Assembly (NCBI RefSeq): GCF_018604545.1 | Contig: NZ_CP075896.1 | Coordinates: forward strand, 2,604,001-2,668,000 | Direction: 5' to 3' | Origin: Streptomyces koelreuteriae | GTDB taxonomy: Bacteria; Actinomycetota; Actinomycetes; Streptomycetales; Streptomycetaceae | DNA length: 64,000 bases | Part shown: positions 17,560 to 25,828 of the stretch, in pieces | Layout: the number at the start of each line of letters is the position of its first letter | Position numbering within the stretch: the stretch's first letter is position 1 | Made by a program: the position numbers and the translations under genes | The notes under the pieces: model-generated | The model's database searches: none | Told to the model about the DNA's origin: nothing | The model's input: only the letters and a program-made list of their open reading frames with translations

Positions 17560-17814
17560 ATGTCGCAAGCCCCAGAAGCCAGCAGAGGGCCGGTGGTGAC
17601 GCCGATGCGTGTCGTCATCGCCCTGTGCCTCATAGCGCCGTTCGTGGCCATGCTGTGGGTCGGCTCGTACGCCAAGACCGACCCGGCCTTCATCGGGATC
17701 CCGTTCTTCTACTGGTACCAGATGGCGTGGGTGCTCATCTCCACCGCGCTGACGATGACCGCCTACAAGCTGTGGCAGCGTGACCAGCGCGCCCGTAAGG
17801 AAGGTGCGCGGTGA
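17560..17814 (+). CDS. DUF3311 small membrane subunit of a symporter
   Basis: 84 residues with two hydrophobic helices (VVIALCLIAPFVAMLWVGSYA and PFFYWYQMAWVLISTALTMTAYKLW). A conserved YWYQ segment and a basic C-tail are typical of DUF3311. Proteins of this family are almost always encoded directly ahead of a sodium/solute symporter, with overlapping stop and start as here (GTGA at 17811), and probably help its assembly or stability. The ATG at 17560 is chosen over the TTG three bases earlier. Confidence 0.85.
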   Translation: MSQAPEASRGPVVTPMRVVIALCLIAPFVAMLWVGSYAKTDPAFIGIPFFYWYQMAWVLISTALTMTAYKLWQRDQRARKEGAR

Positions 17815-19439
17815 AGGACGGCGTGAACGGCGTCGCGCTCGCCGTCTTCATCTTCTTCTTCCTGCTCGTCACGGTCATGGGCTTCCTGGCCTCGCGCTGG
17901 CGCAAGGCCGAGAACGAGAACAGCCTCGACGAGTGGGGCCTGGGCGGCCGGTCGTTCGGCACCTGGGTCACCTGGTTCCTGCTCGGCGGCGACCTGTACA
18001 CGGCCTACACCTTCGTGGCCGTTCCGGCGGCGATCTACGCGGCGGGCGCGGCCGGCTTCTTCGCGGTGCCGTACACGATCCTGGTCTATCCGCTGATCTT
18101 CACCTTCCTCCCCCGTCTGTGGTCGGTGTCCCACAAGCACGGGTATGTGACGACGTCCGACTTCGTGCGCGGCCGCTTCGGCTCCAAGGGCCTGTCGCTG
18201 GCCGTGGCCGTCACCGGCATCCTCGCGACCATGCCGTACATCGCGCTCCAGCTCGTCGGCATCCAGGCCGTGCTGGACGTGATGGGCGTCGGGGGCGGCG
18301 AGGACACCAACTGGTTCATCAAGGACCTGCCGCTGCTGATCGCGTTCGGTGTGCTGGCCGCCTACACGTACTCGTCGGGCCTGCGGGCCCCGGCGCTGAT
18401 CGCCTTCGTCAAGGACACCCTGATCTACATCGTCATCGCGGTGGCGATCATCTACATCCCGATCAAGCTGGGCGGCTTCGACGAGATCTTCGCCAAGGCG
18501 GGCGACGCGTACAGCCAGACCAACCCGGCGACGGGTGCGGCGCGCGGTGCGCTGGTGCCGCCGGAGGCGGGGCAGTGGACGTACGCCACGCTGGCGCTCG
18601 GCTCGGCGCTCGCGCTGTTCATGTACCCGCACTCGATCACGGCGACGCTGTCCTCGCGCAGCCGTGAGGTGATCCGCCGCAACACCACGATCCTGCCCCT
18701 GTACTCGCTGATGCTGGGCCTGCTCGCGCTGCTCGGCTTCATGGCGATCGCGGCCGGCATCAAGGTGCAGAACGGGCAGCTGGCGATCCCGCAGCTGTTC
18801 GAGACGATGTTCCCGGACTGGTTCGCGGGCGTGGCCTTCGCGGCGATCGGCATCGGAGCGCTCGTGCCGGCGGCCATCATGTCCATCGCGGCCGCGAACC
18901 TCTTCACCCGCAACATCTACAAGGACTTCATCAAGCCGGACGCCACACCGGCGCAGGAGACCAAGGTCTCCAAGCTGGTCTCCCTGCTGGTGAAGGTGGG
19001 CGCGCTGGCCTTCGTCCTCACCATGGACAAGACCGTCGCCATCAACTTCCAGCTGCTCGGCGGCATCTGGATCCTGCAGACCTTCCCGGCCCTGGTCGGC
19101 GGCCTGTTCACCCGCTGGTTCCACCGCTGGGCGCTGCTCGCGGGCTGGGCGGTCGGCATGATCTACGGCACAGCCGCCGCGTACGGGGTCGCCTCGCCGA
19201 CCCAGAAGCACTTCGGCGGCTCCTCGAAGGAGATCCCCGGCATCGGTGAGATCGGCTACATCGGCCTCACGGCGTTCGTCCTGAACGTGGTGGTGACGGT
19301 GGTCCTCACCTTCGTCCTGAAGGCCCTCAAGGCCCCCGACGGCATCGACGAGACCAAGCCGGAGGACTACACGGCCGACGCGGGCGACCCGGGCGTCCAG
19401 GTGGAACTCCCGCCCGCCACCGCCGGCAGCGCCCACTAG
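17811..19439 (+). CDS. Sodium:solute symporter (MctP-like monocarboxylate permease)
   Basis: 542 residues with about 13 membrane helices, of the SSS family. Visible features are the early LGGRSFGTWVTWFLLGGDLYTAYT segment and GYVTTSDFVRGRFGSKGL, common to the MctP/MctC branch for acetate, pyruvate, lactate and similar acids. GIGALVPAAIMSIAAANLFTRNIY is the usual helix-8 sodium-binding region. The substrate is inferred from the branch, not proven. It is coupled to the DUF3311 gene and followed by a strong terminator. Confidence 0.85.
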   Translation: MKDGVNGVALAVFIFFFLLVTVMGFLASRWRKAENENSLDEWGLGGRSFGTWVTWFLLGGDLYTAYTFVAVPAAIYAAGAAGFFAVPYTILVYPLIFTFLPRLWSVSHKHGYVTTSDFVRGRFGSKGLSLAVAVTGILATMPYIALQLVGIQAVLDVMGVGGGEDTNWFIKDLPLLIAFGVLAAYTYSSGLRAPALIAFVKDTLIYIVIAVAIIYIPIKLGGFDEIFAKAGDAYSQTNPATGAARGALVPPEAGQWTYATLALGSALALFMYPHSITATLSSRSREVIRRNTTILPLYSLMLGLLALLGFMAIAAGIKVQNGQLAIPQLFETMFPDWFAGVAFAAIGIGALVPAAIMSIAAANLFTRNIYKDFIKPDATPAQETKVSKLVSLLVKVGALAFVLTMDKTVAINFQLLGGIWILQTFPALVGGLFTRWFHRWALLAGWAVGMIYGTAAAYGVASPTQKHFGGSSKEIPGIGEIGYIGLTAFVLNVVVTVVLTFVLKALKAPDGIDETKPEDYTADAGDPGVQVELPPATAGSAH

Positions 19440-19477
19440 GGGCGCGGGGAACAGCGCGAACAACCGCACACAGCCCG
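19438..19477 (+). repeat. Dispersed intergenic repeat, copy A
   Basis: The stretch starts GGGGCGCGGGGAACAGCGCG right at the stop codon of the symporter gene. It is related to copies at about 27939, 35340 and 55649, which share the GGGGCGCGGGG head. Confidence 0.6.
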
Positions 19478-19516
19478 CAGCGGGCCGCCGTGAGAAGGAT
19501 TCACGGCGGCCCGCTG
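19478..19516 (+). terminator. Terminator after the symporter operon
   Basis: A 16-base stem CAGCGGGCCGCCGTGA pairs perfectly with TCACGGCGGCCCGCTG around a seven-base loop. It is placed 39 bases after the symporter stop and before the nrd promoter. No T-run follows, as is common in Streptomyces. Confidence 0.85.
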
Positions 19517-19548
19517 TCACGTGAAGTTGACGCTCTGACACCAATGCG

Positions 19549-19595
19549 ACACAACATCTGGGGGTGCCACCCGAACCCAGCACAAGATGTATGCT
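19549..19595 (+). promoter_or_regulatory. Tandem NrdR boxes of the nrdAB operon
   Basis: ACACAACATCTGGGGG (19549-19564) and GCACAAGATGTATGCT (19580-19595) both resemble the NrdR box (ACACwATATmTwGTGT). Their starts are 31 bases apart, the usual three-turn spacing of paired NrdR boxes in ribonucleotide reductase promoters. NrdR, encoded elsewhere, represses nrd genes in response to nucleotide levels. Confidence 0.65.
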
Positions 19596-19601
19596 CGTGC
19601 T

Positions 19602-19719
19602 CGCTGTCGCCGCAGGGGAATCCGGTGCGAATCCGGAACTGTCCCGCAACGGTGTACTTATGCGTATCCGCCCCCAAGGCGGGGCGCACAGGCTTCAGTC
19701 CGAGGACCTGCCGACAGCG
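19602..19719 (+). ncRNA. Cobalamin riboswitch
   Basis: The B12 box AGTCCGAGGACCTGCCG is at 19697-19713. The conserved core GGGGAATCCGGTGCGAATCC and ACTGTCCCGCAACGGTG lie at about 19615-19660. The closing P1 stem pairs CGCTGTCG (19602-19609) with CGACAGCG (19712-19719). In S. coelicolor the class Ia nrd operon is switched off by coenzyme B12, so the oxygen-dependent enzyme is used only when B12 is short and the B12-dependent class II enzyme fails. The same logic is expected here. Confidence 0.93.
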
Positions 19720-19852
19720 CGCCCGGCCGTCCGGCCGGGGTGCCCTGACGTCCGGGCCTCGTGGAATGGGCCGGTGGACGCGACGCCGTGTGCGCTCGTG
19801 TGCTGCCCCCTGCCCTGCGCGAGGCCCCTTGCCGAGCGAGGGAGAGCCCCAC

Positions 19853-22228
19853 GTGACCATCGCGCCAGCCGAACCGGTCTCAGCTGCCGAAGAAGAGCAC
19901 GACGGTCCCGGTGCCGCGCTGCTGCGGACCCTGACCGAGCTGACCGCCGACCTCCCCGACGCCGACCCCGGCCGGGTCGCCGCCGCCGCGTTGCGGGGCC
20001 GGTCCGCGCGGGCGGACGAGGCGGAGCTGCGCGAGCTCGCGACGGAGTCGGCCGCCGGCCTCATCTCCGAGGACCCCGCCTACTCCCGGCTGGCCGCCCG
20101 TCTGCTGACGATCGGCATCCGTGAAGAGGCCGCCTCGCAGGGTGTCACGTCCTTCACCGAGTCCGTCGCGGTCGGCCACCGCGAGGGTCTGATCGCCGAC
20201 CGGACCGCCGAGTTCGTGCTCCTGCACGCCGCCCGGCTCGACGCGCTGATCGACCGGGCCGCCGACGACCGCTTCGGCTACTTCGGCCTGCGGACGCTGC
20301 ACAGCCGCTACCTGCTGCGCCACCCGATCACCCGCAAGGTCGTCGAGACGCCCCAGCACTTCATGCTGCGCGTCGCCGCCGGTCTCGCCGAGGACGACAC
20401 GGCACAGTCCGTCGACGAGGTCGCCGCGCTCTACGGGCTCATGAGCCGCCTGGACTACCTCCCCTCCTCGCCCACCCTCTTCAACTCCGGCACCCGGCAC
20501 CCCCAGATGTCGTCCTGCTACCTCCTGGACTCCCCCAAGGACGAGCTGGACTCGATCTACGACCGGTACCACCAGGTGGCGCGGCTGTCGAAGCACGCGG
20601 GCGGCATCGGGCTGTCGTACTCCCGTATCCGTTCCCGCGGTTCGCTGATCCGCGGCACCAACGGCCACTCCAACGGCATCGTCCCGTTCCTGAAGACCCT
20701 CGACGCCTCGGTCGCCGCCGTGAACCAGGGCGGCCGCCGCAAGGGCGCCGCCGCGGTGTACCTGGAGACCTGGCACTCCGACATCGAGGAGTTCCTGGAG
20801 CTGCGCGACAACACCGGCGAGGACGCCCGCCGTACGCACAATCTGAACCTCGCGCACTGGGTGCCGGACGAGTTCATGCGGCGGGTCAACGCCGACGGGC
20901 AGTGGTCGCTGTTCTCCCCCTCGGACGTGCCCGAGCTGGTCGACCTGTTCGGCGAGGAGTTCGACGCCGCGTACCGGGCGGCCGAGGCGAAGGGCCTGGC
21001 GAAGAAGACCCTGCCGGCCCGTGAGCTGTACGGCCGCATGATGCGCGCCCTCGCGCAGACCGGCAACGGCTGGATGACCTTCAAGGACGCCGCCAACCGC
21101 ACCGCCAACCAGACGGCCGAGCCGGGCCACGTCGTCCACTCCTCCAATCTCTGCACGGAGATCCTGGAGGTCACCGACGACGGGGAGACGGCGGTCTGCA
21201 ACCTGGGCTCGGTCAACCTCGGCGCCTTCGTCGACCTGGCCCGCAGGGACATCGACTGGGAGCGGCTGGACGAGACCGTCCGCACGGCCGTGACCTTCCT
21301 CGACCGTGTCGTGGACATCAACTTCTACCCGACCGAGCAGGCGGGCCGCTCCAACGCCCGCTGGCGTCCGGTCGGCCTCGGGGCCATGGGCCTGCAGGAC
21401 GTCTTCTTCAAGCTGCGCCTGCCCTTCGACTCGCCCGAGGCGAAGGCGCTGTCCACCCGTATCGCCGAGCGCATCATGCTCGCCTCCTACGAGGCCTCCG
21501 CCGACCTGGCCGAGCGCAACGGCCCGCTGCCGGCCTGGGAGAAGACCCGTACGGCCCGGGGTGTGCTGCACCCCGATCACTACGACGTGGAGCTGACCTG
21601 GCCCGAGCGCTGGGCGGCCCTGCGCGAGCGCATCGCCGCGACCGGTATGCGCAACTCCCTGCTCCTCGCCATCGCGCCCACGGCCACGATCGCCTCCATC
21701 GCGGGCGTGTACGAGTGCATCGAGCCGCAGGTGTCCAACCTGTTCAAGCGTGAGACGCTGTCGGGCGAGTTCCTCCAGGTCAACTCCTACCTGGTGGACG
21801 AGCTGAAGCGGCTCGGCGTGTGGGACGCCCGCAGCCGGGAGGCGCTGCGCGAGGCCAACGGCTCGGTGCAGGAGTTCGCCTGGATCCCCGCGGACGTACG
21901 GGCGCTCTACCGCACGGCGTGGGAGGTTCCGCAGCGCGGCCTGATCGACATGGCGGCCGCCAGGACACCGTTCCTGGACCAGTCCCAGTCGCTGAACCTC
22001 TTCTTGGAGACGCCGACCATCGGCAAGCTCTCCTCGATGTACGCGTACGCCTGGAAGGCCGGGCTGAAGACGACGTACTACCTGCGCTCGCGCCCGGCGA
22101 CCCGCATCGCCCGCGCCGCGCAGGGCCAGGCACAGCCTGAGAAGACCATCCCCGTCCAGCAGACGGCCGACCCCGACGCGGTCGCCTGCTCCCTGGAAAA
22201 CCCCGAGTCCTGCGAGGCCTGCCAGTAA
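19853..22228 (+). CDS. nrdA: Class I ribonucleotide reductase, large subunit
   Basis: 791 residues. It reduces ribonucleoside diphosphates to deoxy forms together with NrdB. Active-site features are SSCYLLD (first redox Cys), SSNLCTEIL with the thiyl-radical Cys in the N-x-C-x-E context, VCNLGSVNLG (second redox Cys), and the C-terminal CEACQ pair that re-reduces the active site. The N-terminal region is long but without a clear ATP-cone, which bears on allosteric control. GTG 19853 is chosen because GGGAGAG lies upstream and translation from further up would run through the riboswitch. Lead gene of nrdA-nrdB-nrdS. Confidence 0.93.
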   Translation: MTIAPAEPVSAAEEEHDGPGAALLRTLTELTADLPDADPGRVAAAALRGRSARADEAELRELATESAAGLISEDPAYSRLAARLLTIGIREEAASQGVTSFTESVAVGHREGLIADRTAEFVLLHAARLDALIDRAADDRFGYFGLRTLHSRYLLRHPITRKVVETPQHFMLRVAAGLAEDDTAQSVDEVAALYGLMSRLDYLPSSPTLFNSGTRHPQMSSCYLLDSPKDELDSIYDRYHQVARLSKHAGGIGLSYSRIRSRGSLIRGTNGHSNGIVPFLKTLDASVAAVNQGGRRKGAAAVYLETWHSDIEEFLELRDNTGEDARRTHNLNLAHWVPDEFMRRVNADGQWSLFSPSDVPELVDLFGEEFDAAYRAAEAKGLAKKTLPARELYGRMMRALAQTGNGWMTFKDAANRTANQTAEPGHVVHSSNLCTEILEVTDDGETAVCNLGSVNLGAFVDLARRDIDWERLDETVRTAVTFLDRVVDINFYPTEQAGRSNARWRPVGLGAMGLQDVFFKLRLPFDSPEAKALSTRIAERIMLASYEASADLAERNGPLPAWEKTRTARGVLHPDHYDVELTWPERWAALRERIAATGMRNSLLLAIAPTATIASIAGVYECIEPQVSNLFKRETLSGEFLQVNSYLVDELKRLGVWDARSREALREANGSVQEFAWIPADVRALYRTAWEVPQRGLIDMAAARTPFLDQSQSLNLFLETPTIGKLSSMYAYAWKAGLKTTYYLRSRPATRIARAAQGQAQPEKTIPVQQTADPDAVACSLENPESCEACQ

Positions 22229-23235
22229 TGACCACCCAGAACCTTCTCGACCCCGGCTTCGAGCTCACCCTGCGTCCCATGCGCTACCCGGACTTCTACG
22301 AGCGCTACCGGGACGCCATCAAGAACACCTGGACCGTGGAAGAGGTCGACCTCCACTCGGACGTCGCCGACCTCGCCAAGCTGTCCCCGATGGAGCAGCA
22401 CCTGATCGGCCGGCTGGTCGCCTTCTTCGCGACGGGCGACTCGATCGTCGCGAACAACCTGGTGCTGACGCTGTACAAGCACATCAACTCCCCCGAGGCG
22501 CGGCTGTACCTGTCCCGCCAGCTCTTCGAGGAGGCCGTGCACGTCCAGTTCTATCTGACGCTGCTCGACACCTACCTCCCCGACCCGGAGGACCGTGCCG
22601 CGGCGTTCGACGCCGTGGAGAACATCCCCTCCATCCGCGAGAAGGCCGGGTTCTGCTTCAAGTGGATGGACTCGGTGGAGAAGCTGGACCGGCTGGAGAC
22701 CCAGTCCGACCGCCGCCGCTTCCTGCTGAACCTGATCTGCTTCGCCGCGTGCATCGAGGGCCTGTTCTTCTACGGCGCCTTCGCCTACGTCTACTGGTTC
22801 CGCAGCCGTGGTCTGCTGCACGGCCTGGCCACCGGCACCAACTGGGTGTTCCGGGACGAGACGATGCACATGTCCTTCGCCTTCGACGTGGTCGACACCG
22901 TCCGCAAGGAGGAGCCGGAGCTCTTCGACGACCAGCTCGAGCAGCAGGTCACGGACATGCTGCGGGAGGCCGTCGAGGCCGAGCTGCAGTTCGCGCGCGA
23001 CCTGTGCGGTGACGGCCTCCCGGGCATGAACACCGAGTCGATGCGGCAGTACCTGGAGTGCGTCGCCGACCAGCGGCTCACCCGGCTCGGCTTCGCTCCG
23101 GTGTACGGCTCCGAGAACCCCTTCTCCTTCATGGAGCTCCAGGGTGTTCAGGAGCTGACCAACTTCTTCGAGCGGCGCCCCTCGGCGTACCAGGTTGCGG
23201 TGGAGGGCACCGTCGACCTGGACGAGGACTTCTGA
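22228..23235 (+). CDS. nrdB: Class I ribonucleotide reductase, small subunit
   Basis: 335 residues. It is the di-iron radical-generating subunit. The metal/radical motif EEAVHVQFY follows the ExxHxxxY pattern, placing the stable tyrosyl radical at that Tyr. The second metal motif is RDETMHMSF. The ATG overlaps the nrdA stop by one base, so the subunits are translationally coupled. Its last 88 bases overlap a small ORF on the opposite strand. Confidence 0.94.
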   Translation: MTTQNLLDPGFELTLRPMRYPDFYERYRDAIKNTWTVEEVDLHSDVADLAKLSPMEQHLIGRLVAFFATGDSIVANNLVLTLYKHINSPEARLYLSRQLFEEAVHVQFYLTLLDTYLPDPEDRAAAFDAVENIPSIREKAGFCFKWMDSVEKLDRLETQSDRRRFLLNLICFAACIEGLFFYGAFAYVYWFRSRGLLHGLATGTNWVFRDETMHMSFAFDVVDTVRKEEPELFDDQLEQQVTDMLREAVEAELQFARDLCGDGLPGMNTESMRQYLECVADQRLTRLGFAPVYGSENPFSFMELQGVQELTNFFERRPSAYQVAVEGTVDLDEDF

Positions 23236-23390
23236 GCCGGTTCGCTCTCCCTGGCCTCCTGGGCCTCCCTGATCTGACGGTCGACGCGCTTGTCGCGCAC
23301 GAGGCCGATCACTGACGGGAGGACCAGGAGGACCAGCGTCCCGAGTACGAAGATCATTGCGATGAGTGTCTGTGCCTGGTTCGTTTCCAT
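23148..23390 (-). CDS. Small membrane-anchored hypothetical protein, antisense to the nrdB end
   Basis: 80 residues beginning METNQAQT, with one convincing helix (LIAMIFVLGTLVLLVLPSVIGL) and then a charged region (RDKRVDRQIREAQEARESE). The helix-plus-amphipathic-tail design looks like a real small membrane protein. About 88 bases of its 3' end lie on the strand opposite the end of nrdB, so its C-terminal residues are constrained by nrdB and may carry little function. No strong ribosome-binding site. Real gene or not is uncertain. Confidence 0.5.
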   Translation of the reverse strand: METNQAQTLIAMIFVLGTLVLLVLPSVIGLVRDKRVDRQIREAQEARESEPAQKSSSRSTVPSTATWYAEGRRSKKLVSS

Positions 23391-23483
23391 GGACACCACT
23401 GTCGCGCCGATGACTCCTTACCGTCAGTGGCAGTACTGCCGTAGACCCTCGAATTACTGCCACCGGCGAGGCACACTGGAGAC

Positions 23484-24446
23484 ATGCTCCAGAATGTGGC
23501 CGTCGTCCTGCTCGACGGCGTGAACCCCTTCGAACTGGGTGTGGTGTGCGAGGTCTTCGGCACCGACCGCAGCGACGACGGCCTGCCGGTCTACGATTTC
23601 GCGGTCGCCTCGGCCGAGGGCCCGGTCCTGCGCATGAACTCCGGCTTCTCGCTGCACGCCGAGCACGGGCTGCAGCGGCTGGAGACGGCCGATCTCATCG
23701 CGGTGCCGGCGGGGCAGAGCTACGCGACCCGTGAGTTCCCGCCGGAGCTGCTGGACGCCCTGCGCCGCGCGGTGGACCGCGGCTCGCGCGTGCTCAGCGT
23801 CTGCTCCGGCGTCTTCGTGCTGGCCGCGGCCGGGCTGCTGGACGACCGTCGCTGTGCCGTGCACTGGAAGCACGCGCGGGACCTCGCCCGGCGGTATCCC
23901 CGGGTGGCCGTGGAGCCGGACGTGCTCTACGTCGACGAGGACCCGGTGATCACCTCCGCCGGCACGGCCGCGGGGATCGACGCCTGTCTGCACCTGGTGC
24001 GCAAGGAGCAGGGCTCGGAGGTCGCCAACAAGATCGCCCGGCGGATGGTGGTGCCGCCGCACCGCGACGGGGGCCAGGCCCAGTACATCGAGCGTCCGCT
24101 GCCGATCTCCGAGGCCGACGCGATCGGCGAGGTGCTGGCGTGGATGGAGCGGCATCTCGACGAGGAGGTCACCGTCGAGCAGCTCGCCGTCCGCGCCCAT
24201 ATGTCGCCGCGCACCTTCGCCCGCCGCTTCCAGCAGGAGACGGGGACGACTCCCTACCGCTGGGTCCTGCGCCAGCGAGTGCTGCTGGCCCAGCGGCTGC
24301 TGGAGGCGACGGACGAGACGATGGACGCGATCGCCGGCCGAACGGGGTTCGGCAACGCGGCCACGCTGCGCCACCACTTCGTCCGGGCGGTGGGCACCAC
24401 GCCGAACGCGTACCGGCGCACGTTCAGGGGCCCCGAAGCGGCCTGA
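23484..24446 (+). CDS. nrdS: AraC-family regulator NrdS (DJ-1/PfpI-like N-terminus)
   Basis: 320 residues. The N-terminal 180 form a GATase1/DJ-1-like domain (VAVVLLDGVNPFELGVVCEVFG; SVCSGVFVLAAAGLLDDRRCAVHW). The C-terminal AraC domain has both helix-turn-helices (VEQLAVRAHMSPRTFARRFQQETGTTPYRW and DAIAGRTGFGNAATLRHHF). By synteny it is NrdS, the third gene of the S. coelicolor nrdABS operon. The 248-base gap from nrdB allows a separate promoter. Its ligand is unknown; the DJ-1-like part is presumed sensory. Confidence 0.88.
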   Translation: MLQNVAVVLLDGVNPFELGVVCEVFGTDRSDDGLPVYDFAVASAEGPVLRMNSGFSLHAEHGLQRLETADLIAVPAGQSYATREFPPELLDALRRAVDRGSRVLSVCSGVFVLAAAGLLDDRRCAVHWKHARDLARRYPRVAVEPDVLYVDEDPVITSAGTAAGIDACLHLVRKEQGSEVANKIARRMVVPPHRDGGQAQYIERPLPISEADAIGEVLAWMERHLDEEVTVEQLAVRAHMSPRTFARRFQQETGTTPYRWVLRQRVLLAQRLLEATDETMDAIAGRTGFGNAATLRHHFVRAVGTTPNAYRRTFRGPEAA

Positions 24447-24460
24447 CGATCACCGGCCCG

Positions 24461-25828
24461 TCACCTCGGCACCGGCCGCAGCCGCAGATCGTGCGGCCGG
24501 AGCGTGATGCCGACGCGGGTGGCGTCGTTCGAACCGGCCACCTGCTCGAAGCGGTACCCGGCGGCCAGCGCCGCCGTGATCAGCGTCAGCTGGGCCATCG
24601 AGAAGTGGTCGCTCGGGCACTTGCGGTTGCCCGTGCTGAACGGGCTCATGGCGTGCTTCGGGATGTCCTTGACCCGGTCGGGCAGCCACCGGTCGGGGTC
24701 GAACTCGAGGTTCCGGTCGTACGACTTCGCATCGCGCTGGATGGCGTACGGGCTGTAGACGATGTCCGCCCCGGCCGGAATCCGGTATCCGCCGAGTTCC
24801 GTGTCCCGTACCGCCCGGCGCGTCAGAATCCAGACGGCGGGGCGCAAACGCAGGGCCTCGACGACGACATTGTTGGTGTGCCTGAGCCCCCGGACGTCCT
24901 CGAATGCCACCGGCCTCCCACCGGTGACGGCTTCTACTTCGTCCCGCACCCGGTCCGCCTGTTCAGGGTGTTCCGCGAGCATATGCAACAGCCACATGAT
25001 CGTGGAGGCGACGGTTTCGCTGCCGGGGGTGAGGATCGCGACGACCTGATCGTGGATCTCCTGTTCCCCGATGGGGTCGCCATTCTCGTCCTTCGCCTCC
25101 AGCAATGCCGTCAGCAAATCGTTCGGCTTTTGACCGGATGCCCGGCGCTCGGCGACGATCTCGTCGACCAGGAGATGCAAATCGGCCAATGCCCGGTTGA
25201 ATTCGCGGTTGGCCGGGAGCGGCAGGTTGTACAGCGGCCCGAGCGGGACCACCATCCGCCGGTACATCCCGCGGAAGACGGTGGCGAGCGCGACGGACAG
25301 CCGCTCCGCCCGCTCGTCCATGTAGTTGCCGCGCAGCAGACAGCGGGCCGCGATGCGCACGGCCACCCGGAACGACTCGGAGGTGCAGTCGATGGTCTCC
25401 CCGGCGCTCAGGCGCTCGGTCAGCGCGTGCGCCTCCTCCTCCATGATCGGCCCGTAGCCGGGTATGGCGTCGAGCCGGAAGGCGGGCTGGATGGTGCGTC
25501 GCTGGCGCCGGTGCTGCGGCCCGTTCGCGGTGGCCACGCCCTCCTTGCCGAGCAGGCCCTCCAGGGACTCCCAGAGCGGGCCGGCGATGATGAAGTCGTT
25601 GCTCAGCGCCAGCGCCCCGGTGAGATCCGGGGTGGTCACGGCGTACACGGTCTTCGGCCCGAGCTTCAGGCGGACCACGTCGCCGTGCTCGCGCAGCCGG
25701 GACATGAACGCCAGCGGGTCGCGCACCAGCTTCCAGCCGTGGCCGAGGCCGGGGACACCGCCGCCCGCCCGGGGCGGCTCACGCAGATCCGGAGCCAGGG
25801 CTTCGGGTTGCACGGACTCGACGGTCAT
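24461..25828 (-). CDS. Cytochrome P450 CYP170A (epi-isozizaene 5-monooxygenase)
   Basis: 455 residues. The heme-ligand loop is [13 protein letters not shown] with Cys404. The residue after C-P is Ser where most P450s have Gly, which I believe is usual in CYP170. Other marks are the K-helix ExxR (EALR, 324-327) and the I-helix PGSET (268-272). It oxidises epi-isozizaene twice to albaflavenone. S. coelicolor CYP170A1 also has a second, terpene-synthase activity tied to an Asp-rich motif; the matching stretch here reads DENGD (247-251). It overlaps the cyclase gene by four bases (start 25828) and is co-transcribed after it. Confidence 0.9.
   Translation of the reverse strand: MTVESVQPEALAPDLREPPRAGGGVPGLGHGWKLVRDPLAFMSRLREHGDVVRLKLGPKTVYAVTTPDLTGALALSNDFIIAGPLWESLEGLLGKEGVATANGPQHRRQRRTIQPAFRLDAIPGYGPIMEEEAHALTERLSAGETIDCTSESFRVAVRIAARCLLRGNYMDERAERLSVALATVFRGMYRRMVVPLGPLYNLPLPANREFNRALADLHLLVDEIVAERRASGQKPNDLLTALLEAKDENGDPIGEQEIHDQVVAILTPGSETVASTIMWLLHMLAEHPEQADRVRDEVEAVTGGRPVAFEDVRGLRHTNNVVVEALRLRPAVWILTRRAVRDTELGGYRIPAGADIVYSPYAIQRDAKSYDRNLEFDPDRWLPDRVKDIPKHAMSPFSTGNRKCPSDHFSMAQLTLITAALAAGYRFEQVAGSNDATRVGITLRPHDLRLRPVPR

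Larger units (their letters stand above)
19517..19852 (+). promoter_or_regulatory. nrdA promoter and leader
   Basis: The stretch holds a possible -35 element TTGACG at 19527-19532, the two NrdR boxes (19549-19595), the cobalamin riboswitch (about 19602-19719), a hairpin CCCGGCCG/CGGCCGGG at 19722-19739, and about 110 bases of further leader before the nrdA GTG. No gene is seen in it. Confidence 0.6.

Noticed and set aside
19880..21580. A 566-codon minus-strand frame inside nrdA
   Set aside because: Antisense shadow of nrdA; no motif, and nrdA has all active-site residues in the right places.
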